DNA from: Mycolicibacter sinensis
GTDB lineage: Bacteria > Actinomycetota > Actinomycetes > Mycobacteriales > Mycobacteriaceae
DNA: 37,686 bases
NCBI RefSeq assembly: GCF_001667945.1
Contig: NZ_LZJK01000152.1
Coordinates: 1-37,686 of the forward strand
Direction: 5' to 3'
Part shown: piece after piece, positions 32,093 through 37,686 of the stretch
Layout: each line of letters starts with the position of its first letter
Position numbering within the stretch: position 1 is the first letter of the stretch
Translations under genes and position numbers: made by a program
The notes under the pieces: model-generated
What the model saw: only the letters and a program-made list of their open reading frames with translations
Told to the model about the DNA's origin: nothing
Databases searched by the model: none

Positions 32093-32806
32093 GTGAGCCG
32101 GGTGATGACGTTTGCGGCTTCGCTGCTGACGGTCGTCGTCGCCGTCGTGGTGGGAACCGGGTATCTGGCCCGCGACCACGATTCGACGCGCCACTACGAG
32201 ACGACGCCGCTGAGCGCCTCGCCGACCCGGATCGCCGTCGTTGGCGATTCCTACACCTCCGGGTATGAAGACACCGGTCGCGGTGCGGCGAACTGGACCG
32301 AGCGGGCGTGGCAGATCCTGGCCGGCCGCGGGATCTACGTCAGCGCCGACGTGGGGGCGGAGGGCGGCGCCGGGTACGCCGTGCGCGGCAACCAGGGCGG
32401 TCTGTTCGGGGATCTGACGGCACGGGTGGTGCAACCCGACGACGCACTGGTGGTGTTCTTCGGCTCGCGCAACGACCAGGACGTCGAACCGGGGGAGCTG
32501 AGCCGGTTGGTTGCCGACACCCTGGCGCTGGCCCGGCGGACCACCCCGGCGGCCCGGATGCTGGTGATTGGGCCGCCGTGGCCCACCGCTGAGGTACCCG
32601 GCAACGTATGGCGGATCCGCGACATCCTGAGCTCCGAGGCCCGCGTGGTCGGCGCGGAGTTCGTCGACCCGCTGGCCGAACGCTGGTTCGTCGGCCGTCC
32701 GGATCTGATCGGTCCCGACGGTGTGCATCCCACCGACGCCGGACACGCCTACATGGCCGACAAGATCGTGCCGCTGATCGCCGGCCAGTTGCCCAAGCGG
32801 ACCTGA
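32093..32806 (+). CDS. Exported SGNH/GDSL hydrolase (Rv0518-like)
   Basis: A 237-residue serine esterase or acyltransferase with an N-terminal membrane anchor or signal (8-25). The SGNH blocks are there: Ser53 in GDSYTSG, Gly and Asn127 in GSRND, and Asp209/His212 in DGVHPT. Fused AT3-SGNH enzymes such as OatA move an acyl group from the membrane domain to the extracytoplasmic SGNH domain and then to the glycan; here the two parts are separate adjacent genes. GTG start with a strong GGGGAGGTGG site. The SDR gene follows 30 bp downstream. Confidence 0.92.
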   Translation: MSRVMTFAASLLTVVVAVVVGTGYLARDHDSTRHYETTPLSASPTRIAVVGDSYTSGYEDTGRGAANWTERAWQILAGRGIYVSADVGAEGGAGYAVRGNQGGLFGDLTARVVQPDDALVVFFGSRNDQDVEPGELSRLVADTLALARRTTPAARMLVIGPPWPTAEVPGNVWRIRDILSSEARVVGAEFVDPLAERWFVGRPDLIGPDGVHPTDAGHAYMADKIVPLIAGQLPKRT

Positions 32807-32836
32807 CACAACCGCCCGGATCCTTACGATCCAGGG

Positions 32837-33823
32837 ATGGGTGCGATGCGGGTGTTGGTCACCGGGGGAACCGGATTCGTCGGCGGCTGGACTGCCAAGG
32901 CGATCAGTGACGCCGGGCATGCCGTGCGGTTTCTGGTTCGCAACCCGGCCGGCTTGCACACCAGCGTCGAACGCCTGGGCGTCGACGTCTCGGATCACGT
33001 CGTCGGTGACATCACCGATGCGGGGTCGGTCCGGCGCGCGCTGGACGGCTGCGACGCCGTCGTGCACGCGGCTGCGCTGGTCGCCACCGATCCGCGCCAG
33101 AACGAACAGATGATGGCGACCAATTCCGTGGGCGCCCGCAACGTGCTCGGCGGCGCGATCGAGGTGGGTCTGGATCCGATCATCCACGTCTCGAGCTTCA
33201 CCGCGCTGTTCCGCCCCGGCCTGCGCACCCTGAGCGCCGACCTGCCGGTCGCCGGCGGGACCGACGGCTACGGCCGGTCCAAGGCCCGTGAGGAACGCTA
33301 TGTGCGCGGCCTTCAGGACGACGGCGCCCCGGTCACCATCACCTACCCCGGCATGGTGCTGGGTCCGCCGGTCGGCGACCGGTTCGGTGAGGCCGGCGAA
33401 GGCGTGCGGGCCGCGTTGCAGATGCGCCTGATTCCGGGTCGCAGCGCAGCCTGGCTGGTCGTCGACGTCCGCGACCTGGCGGCGGTGCACGTGGCGCTGC
33501 TCGAGCCCGGCCGCGGTCCGCGCCGGTACATGGCCGGTGGCCACCGGGTGCCGCCGCAGCGGTTGGCAGGACTACTCGGTGCGGTCTCCGGTGCGCCCCT
33601 GTTCGCCGTGCCGGTGCCCGACGTCGCATTGCGCTGGGCCGGGCGGCTGCTGGATCAGGCCGGGCGGGTGCTGCCGATCACCACCCCGATCACCGAGGCG
33701 GGCATGCAGTACTACACCCAGATGCCGGCCTCCGATGATTCGCCGGCCGAACGGGAGCTGGGGGTGGTGTTCCGTGATCCGCGGGAGACGCTGGCCGATA
33801 CGGTAGCGGCGATCCGCGGTTGA
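32837..33823 (+). CDS. NAD(P)-dependent epimerase/dehydratase (extended SDR)
   Basis: A 328-residue extended short-chain dehydrogenase. The Rossmann motif is GGTGFVGG near residue 10, VVHAAALV follows the fourth strand, and the catalytic set is Ser in HVSSF plus YGRSK (Tyr-x3-Lys). Substrate specificity (sugar nucleotide, sterol or dihydroflavonol-like) cannot be told, though mycobacterial relatives are often called oxidoreductases of unknown function. ATG 32837. It is in line with the acyltransferase-SGNH pair, 30 bp downstream, and may be co-transcribed. It is convergent with the GlxA-type regulator, five bases away. Confidence 0.9.
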   Translation: MGAMRVLVTGGTGFVGGWTAKAISDAGHAVRFLVRNPAGLHTSVERLGVDVSDHVVGDITDAGSVRRALDGCDAVVHAAALVATDPRQNEQMMATNSVGARNVLGGAIEVGLDPIIHVSSFTALFRPGLRTLSADLPVAGGTDGYGRSKAREERYVRGLQDDGAPVTITYPGMVLGPPVGDRFGEAGEGVRAALQMRLIPGRSAAWLVVDVRDLAAVHVALLEPGRGPRRYMAGGHRVPPQRLAGLLGAVSGAPLFAVPVPDVALRWAGRLLDQAGRVLPITTPITEAGMQYYTQMPASDDSPAERELGVVFRDPRETLADTVAAIRG

Positions 33824-33828
33824 TCGCC

Positions 33829-34785
33829 TCACCCGGAAGCGGTGGTACGGAACCTGTCTCGGTAGGCCTTCGGTGAAATGCCGAGGTGGTTGGCGAACAC
33901 CCGCCGCAGCGTCTCGGTGCTGCCGAAACCTGCCAGCCGCGCCGTCTCGGCGACGCTGTGGCCGGCATCGAGAGCGCCCCGCGCGATGTCGATCCGGACG
34001 GACTCGACATAGCGCGCCGGGGTGGTGCCCAGCTCGGCGCGAAACAGGCGCGTTAGCTGACGGGTACTCAACGAGGCTTGTGCGGCAAGAGCTTTCACGC
34101 TGTGCGGGGCCCCGGGATCGGCAGCGATCGAATCGAGAACGCCCCGTAGCGCCGAGCCCGCCGGAGGATCGGCCTCCATGAGGACGGAGAACTGCGATTG
34201 GCCACCGGCCCGTTTGAGGTAGACCACCAGGGTGCGGGCGACCTCACGGGCCAGCTCGGTGGCGTAATCCTGCTCGACCAGGGCCAGCGCCAGGTCGATC
34301 CCCGACGACACTCCCGCCGAGGTGAAGAGGTCGCCGTCGCGGACGAAGATGGCATCCGGTTCGACGTCGATGTCGGGGAACGCGCGGGCCAGCCGCCCGG
34401 CGTGGCGCCAGTGGGTGGTCGCGCGACGGCCGCTGAGCAGCCCGGCCCGGGCCAGGATGAACGCGCCGGTGCACACCGACGCCAGTCGCCGGGTGCGCGG
34501 TGCGATCAATTTCAGCGCGTCCACCAGGTCCGGATCGATCGGCCGCCCGACCAATTCGTCGCCGCCTGCGACCATCACCGTGTCAGCGCAATCGAGTGAG
34601 GAGATTCGGGTGCTGACGGTGAGCGGTATACCGACCGAGGTCCGCACCGTCTGACCGTCGACCGACGCGACCGTCAGCCGGTAGTCGGCGCCGAATCGGT
34701 TGGCTTCGGCGAATACTTCGGCGGGACCGGCGACGTCCAACAGTTTCACGCCGTCGAAGACGACGAGCAGCACCGTCTTGCTCAC
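33829..34785 (-). CDS. GlxA-family transcriptional regulator (DJ-1/PfpI domain plus AraC helix-turn-helix)
   Basis: A 318-residue regulator. Residues 1-180 are a DJ-1/PfpI class I glutamine-amidotransferase-like domain with Cys105 in the nucleophile elbow SVCTGAFILA. Residues 215-315 are an AraC-type double helix-turn-helix (LSTRQLTRLFRAELGTTP, VAETARLAGFGSTETLRRVF). In this family the DJ-1 domain usually senses a ligand and is not enzymatic. The start is GTG 34783-34785, with GAGGGCGG upstream. Target genes unknown; the convergent SDR and the downstream AraC gene are candidates. A possible 69-codon frame upstream overlaps its start and is not supported. Confidence 0.92.
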   Translation of the reverse strand: MSKTVLLVVFDGVKLLDVAGPAEVFAEANRFGADYRLTVASVDGQTVRTSVGIPLTVSTRISSLDCADTVMVAGGDELVGRPIDPDLVDALKLIAPRTRRLASVCTGAFILARAGLLSGRRATTHWRHAGRLARAFPDIDVEPDAIFVRDGDLFTSAGVSSGIDLALALVEQDYATELAREVARTLVVYLKRAGGQSQFSVLMEADPPAGSALRGVLDSIAADPGAPHSVKALAAQASLSTRQLTRLFRAELGTTPARYVESVRIDIARGALDAGHSVAETARLAGFGSTETLRRVFANHLGISPKAYRDRFRTTASG

Positions 34786-35040
34786 TGAACCGCCCTCATA
34801 CCTGTGGCATTCGTTTGCCTAGTTTGCGCTCGGGTTAGCCGTTCGGTCGGGGGTCCGGTCGCGAGCAAGTGCCTCCAACACACCAATACCCGACACCGCA
34901 CCGTCCGCGCATCGTCGGCCTCCACTCGACGGAGATCAGTCTGCTGCGATCGTGCGCTGGCCGCGATGGTCATTTCCGCCATGCATGCCACAGGATGCGA
35001 CGTGTTTCCCGGTGGCGCGGGTCGTCATGACGCATTCCTT

Positions 35041-36060
35041 TCACCGGCCGTCCTGGTAGGCGGGTGTTCCCAGCACTTGCCTCCGGTAGTCGCTCGGAGT
35101 GGTCGCGTGTCGACGTCGCATCACCGTGGCGAGGTGTTGGGAACTGGCGAAGCCGCACCGGTGCGCGATCTCGGTGACGCTCAGCGACGAGGTCGCGAGC
35201 AGTTCACACGCCCGCACAAACCGGCGGTTCATCAACCAGCGGCGCGGCGGCTCGCCGGTGGCGTCTCGAAAGAGTGTGGTGAGGCGCGCCACCGACAGGC
35301 ATACTGACGCAGCGATCTCGCCGAGATCAAGCTCCTCGGCGAGGTGCGACTCGAGGTATTCGATGGTCCGCCGGAGACGCCAATCGTGGTAGCCGGCACC
35401 GATCGTCGGCGACTGGGTTCGGGAGCCGGAGACGCTGGAATGCCGGCGCAGCAGACCAGTCACCAGCTGTTGGCCCAGGGCATCCAACATCATCCGGGAA
35501 ATCTTGTCGCTGCATGACATTTCACGGAGGATCTGCCGAAAGACGAATTCTACGAACGGATCGTGGGAGCACATCGGATCGACGAGGGTGACTGTCTGGC
35601 CGACGGCCAGCAAACCGCTGTCGACGGCCAGCCGCTCAACCATGGCGTGCCGTACGTAGACATGCAGATAGGTGAACGGCTGCACCGAGGTGAACAGTGC
35701 ACGCGGCTGCTCCCCGGCTACGACCATGTTCATGTGAAACGGTGGATGCAGGCGGCTCCATTTCAGCCGGCCGTTGCCGAAGTAGGTGTGGTGGTGGTGC
35801 CCGGTGATCGGCATCGCGATGACGTCGGTGTATCTGTCTGCGCTGCAGCACAGTTCGTAGTACGGCCGGTCCCGGAACCGCCAGATCGCCGCCGATAACG
35901 ACCCGTCCGGTGTGGCGAGGCGGCTTTCCGGGGCAAAGCCCAATCGGTGCGCGATCGAATCAGGTATCGATATCGGCGGTGCCGTCACTCCAGCAGTGTC
36001 CGCTTCGATTCCGTCCACGCACTGGTGTCGATGCGACATCTTTCCCACAACAGCCGACAT
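35041..36060 (-). CDS. AraC-family transcriptional regulator (AraC-binding-like N-terminal domain)
   Basis: A 339-residue regulator. The N-terminal 220 residues resemble the AraC-binding-like domain of the FeaR/NphR type (cupin-like; HHHHTYFGNGRLKWSR, FTSVQPFTYLHVYV). The C-terminal 100 residues carry two helix-turn-helix motifs (LDLGEIAASVCLSVARLTTL, VTEIAHRCGFASSQHLATVM). ATG 36060; an alternative ATG seven codons later is possible. The gene is divergent from the repeat-protein gene (161 bp between starts), which is the likeliest target. Ligand unknown. Confidence 0.9.
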   Translation of the reverse strand: MSAVVGKMSHRHQCVDGIEADTAGVTAPPISIPDSIAHRLGFAPESRLATPDGSLSAAIWRFRDRPYYELCCSADRYTDVIAMPITGHHHHTYFGNGRLKWSRLHPPFHMNMVVAGEQPRALFTSVQPFTYLHVYVRHAMVERLAVDSGLLAVGQTVTLVDPMCSHDPFVEFVFRQILREMSCSDKISRMMLDALGQQLVTGLLRRHSSVSGSRTQSPTIGAGYHDWRLRRTIEYLESHLAEELDLGEIAASVCLSVARLTTLFRDATGEPPRRWLMNRRFVRACELLATSSLSVTEIAHRCGFASSQHLATVMRRRHATTPSDYRRQVLGTPAYQDGR

Positions 36061-36139
36061 CGCCAGCGGGCGCTGGCGGCCGCCTCGACGCAGGCACGCG
36101 TCTGGTGTACATGCCGCTCGTCACAGACACGCCTCGGCA

Positions 36140-36166
36140 CCCCCGGTTTTGGTAAGACCACGGGGG
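36140..36166. promoter_or_regulatory. Hairpin in the divergent region upstream of the repeat-protein gene
   Basis: CCCCCG (36140-36145) and CGGGGG (36161-36166) can pair around a 15-base segment in which GT and AC extend the stem with a bulge. It lies 55 bp before the repeat-protein start, in the region shared with the AraC gene. It could be a leader structure, an operator or a terminator-like element; there is no U-tract. Confidence 0.3.
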
Positions 36167-36221
36167 CGGTCACGGCGCTCGGTGCCGCGCCGACGTAATC
36201 ACGGTCAGCAGAGGAGAAGTC

Positions 36222-37661
36222 ATGCAGTTGTTCTGTCACCCCGGCGCAGCCGCCGGGGGGCCCGCGGCCCGGATCCGGTTGGGTGTCGCCGCGGGCGCCG
36301 CGGCCGCTGGCGCGAGCGTCGTCGTCGGTGCGCTACCCGCGCCCGAGCCGGACATGGCACAGATTCGCCGAGAGGTAGCACTGACCGCCGGCCGATTCGA
36401 CGTCACCGACCCGGTCCCGGTTGTTCCCAGCGCGACCGGAGCTGACGCGTTCACGATCGGCGGCTTCACCTTCGACCCGGTCGTCGGCGACGACGAGGGT
36501 TTCGCCCTCATCCACCCGCTCACCAGCGCTCCGCCCCTGTTGACCTTGGGCGGCGGAGTCGTATTCGGCGGCCCCATGGCCGCCCAGGAGTTCGAAGTGT
36601 TTGACCCCTCCGACGGCACCGACCTCGGCAGGATCGACACCAGCGCGGTCGTGACGAACCTGGCAGGCTTCACCAATACCCAATTCACCGTCACCGGCGC
36701 GCCCTCCGCGACCGATGTGGCTCTCCCGACGGTGGGATCGGTCTACGACGTGTTCAATTTTGGTGCCGGCTACGCGAACGTCTACACCGCGACCCCGGGT
36801 GCCGACGACGGTCCGGACACCGTCACCGACACCTTCGTGACGCCGTTCGGGAACATCGATCTGACTCCGCTGTTCGGCGGTATCGACGCTGCCGCGCTGC
36901 TGCAGCCCGGCGACGCCTTCGCCGCGCTGGAAGCCGGAGCAGCCGGCGGGGGCGAGGATGCCTTCGCGATCGGCGGGTTCACCCTGGACCCGTTCACCAA
37001 CACCGGCGGCTCCACTGTGGAGGGCTTCGCCCCGGTCGTACCCCTGACTGGCGCCGCGCCGTTCCTGAACATCGGGGGCGGTTCGATCGAAGATGTCACC
37101 AGCGGCGGAATCGTCCTGGCTCCCCAGAGCTTCGACGTCTACAGCGGTTCCGGCGATGCGGCCACGCAGATCGGCACCATCGACACTGCCGTGCACGTGA
37201 GCAATCTGTTGGGGCTGACCAACACCCAGCTGATGGTCGTCGACGCCACCTCGGCCGACGGGGGCAGCACTGACGCTCTGCCGGTGGTGGGGACCGTGTA
37301 CGATGCTTTCAATTTCGGCGGTGGCTTCGCGAACGTCTACACCGCCACGCCGGGGGCCGACGGTGTCGTTACCGACACCTTCATCACCCCGTTCGGGAGC
37401 ATGGACTTGAGCTCATTGTTCGGTGGTATCAACGTGGCAGACACGCTCAACCCGGGTGATGCGTTCACAGGCTTCGCCGATACGGCGATCGGCAAAGCTG
37501 CTTTCAGCATCGGCGACACCACGTTCGACCCGTTCACCGGGTCGGGGGACGACGCGACCGAGGGCTTCGCTCCGGTCTTTCAGACGATCGGTGTCCCGCC
37601 GCTGCTCAACATCGGCGGCGGTCCCGTCGTAGACGTGGAAGTCCTGCTCGGCCAGTGTTAG
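36222..37661 (+). CDS. Exported tandem-repeat protein, apparently truncated
   Basis: A 479-residue open frame, ATG with a strong AGAGGAGAAG site. An N-terminal hydrophobic stretch (18-38) is probably a signal peptide. The rest is built of repeats starting at residues 75, 246 and 426, about 171 and 180 residues each. Each unit has GGFTFDPF-type openings, EGFAPV-PLT, LNIGGG, a DVYSG/EVFD block, NLxGxTNTQ, VYDxFNFGxGxANVYTATPGAD and DTFxTPFGxxDLxxLFGGI. I recognise no named family; the composition (Gly, Thr, Asp, Phe) suggests a beta-rich surface protein. The third unit stops after 54 residues with an unrelated VDVEVLLGQC end, so the gene looks broken or rearranged. It is divergent from an AraC regulator. 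Confidence 0.72.
   Translation: MQLFCHPGAAAGGPAARIRLGVAAGAAAAGASVVVGALPAPEPDMAQIRREVALTAGRFDVTDPVPVVPSATGADAFTIGGFTFDPVVGDDEGFALIHPLTSAPPLLTLGGGVVFGGPMAAQEFEVFDPSDGTDLGRIDTSAVVTNLAGFTNTQFTVTGAPSATDVALPTVGSVYDVFNFGAGYANVYTATPGADDGPDTVTDTFVTPFGNIDLTPLFGGIDAAALLQPGDAFAALEAGAAGGGEDAFAIGGFTLDPFTNTGGSTVEGFAPVVPLTGAAPFLNIGGGSIEDVTSGGIVLAPQSFDVYSGSGDAATQIGTIDTAVHVSNLLGLTNTQLMVVDATSADGGSTDALPVVGTVYDAFNFGGGFANVYTATPGADGVVTDTFITPFGSMDLSSLFGGINVADTLNPGDAFTGFADTAIGKAAFSIGDTTFDPFTGSGDDATEGFAPVFQTIGVPPLLNIGGGPVVDVEVLLGQC
36444..36956 (+). repeat. Repeat unit 1 of the repeat protein (~171 residues)
   Basis: Encodes residues 75-245. Landmarks are DAFTIGGFTFDP, LLTLGGG, AAQEFEVFD, FTNTQF, VYDVFNFGAGYANVYTATPGAD and DTFVTPFGNIDLTPLFGGID. 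Confidence 0.8.
36957..37496 (+). repeat. Repeat unit 2 of the repeat protein (~180 residues)
   Basis: Encodes residues 246-425. Landmarks are DAFAIGGFTLDPF, FLNIGGG, LAPQSFDVYSG, LTNTQL, VYDAFNFGGGFANVYTATPGAD and DTFITPFGSMDLSSLFGGI. It is the most complete copy and diverges enough from unit 1 to be an old duplication. Confidence 0.8.
37497..37661 (+). repeat. Repeat unit 3, incomplete
   Basis: Encodes residues 426-479 and matches units 1 and 2 through FSIGDTTFDPF, EGFAPV and LLNIGGG (about 37625), then loses the pattern and reaches TAG at 37659-37661. The EVFD/DVYSG block expected next is missing from this strand, but a similar block is readable on the opposite strand. Confidence 0.7.
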
Positions 37662-37686
37662 CAGGACAGAGGTGCCGGGCAGGGTG

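Noticed and set aside
30698..33544. A very long open frame (948 codons) on the minus strand
   Set aside because: It runs opposite the acyltransferase, SGNH and SDR genes, all with clear motifs. Its translation is low-complexity (His, Arg, Gln rich) as expected of a GC-rich antisense shadow.
34782..34991. Possible 69-codon gene just upstream of the GlxA-type regulator, with a GTGA overlap
   Set aside because: Composition is not protein-like, no ribosome site or homology is evident, and the overlap can arise by chance. Left out of the feature list.
1..37686. Prophage, insertion sequence, CRISPR or toxin-antitoxin system
   Set aside because: No transposase, integrase, phage structural gene, cas gene, regular short-repeat array or paired small toxin/antitoxin genes were seen in the window.

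Overview
The window looks like chromosomal DNA from a non-tuberculous mycobacterium. It is GC-rich throughout, has many GTG starts and 1-4 nt start/stop overlaps, and encodes the mycolyltransferase antigen 85B together with several gene groups that I recognise from the Mycobacterium tuberculosis chromosome (ahpC-ahpD-oxyR, bfrA with its Rv1877-type transporter, fbpB, zwf1-gnd2, the moxR3 cluster, dtd-Rv1898, cinA, Rv0517-Rv0518). oxyR is intact here, whereas it is a pseudogene in the M. tuberculosis complex. Locus tags are from memory and no database search was run. I found no tRNA, rRNA, CRISPR array, insertion sequence or integrase.

Layout. 1-2262: peroxide defence, ahpC-ahpD divergent from oxyR. 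2285-3927: iron storage. A small operon (conserved hypothetical protein, then bfd ferredoxin) diverges from bfrA, with one IdeR-box-like sequence between them. 3981-8496: a DHA2-type MFS exporter with a C-terminal winged-helix-like tail, an AhpD-like protein and a CocE/NonD-type serine hydrolase. 8507-12675: a SRPBCC protein, fbpB with a strong terminator hairpin, a DUF7159-like membrane protein, a YceI-like protein and a small secreted protein. 12774-15221: zwf and gnd, giving NAD(P)H from the pentose phosphate route. 15293-19488: a tightly coupled five-gene moxR3-type cluster (DUF4129, membrane protein, MoxR ATPase, DUF58, membrane protein).

19501-21907: a nitronate-monooxygenase-type flavoprotein with a KstR-type palindrome in front of it, a HAD-IB hydrolase and a small conserved protein. 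22037-26159: a secreted Ala/Pro-rich protein, cinA, a lipase-maturation-factor-like membrane protein, dtd and a thiamine-binding-like protein. 26152-28566: a minus-strand run, STAS protein, PAP2 phosphatase, yaaA and a VanX-type D-Ala-D-Ala dipeptidase. 28667-33823: neutral ceramidase, then a membrane acyltransferase and an exported SGNH hydrolase (probably a split O-acylation pair), then an extended SDR. 33829-37661: two AraC-type regulators and an exported protein made of ~170-180-residue tandem repeats. Its third repeat breaks off at the window end, where the opposite strand appears to encode the missing motif.

Most of the window is ordinary core mycobacterial sequence. The parts most worth a second look are the shared IdeR box between bfd and bfrA, the OxyR-type palindrome centred on the oxyR start codon, the KstR-type palindrome, the transporter with a winged-helix tail, the STAS-to-VanX envelope operon, and the broken repeat gene with an apparent inversion junction at the right end.
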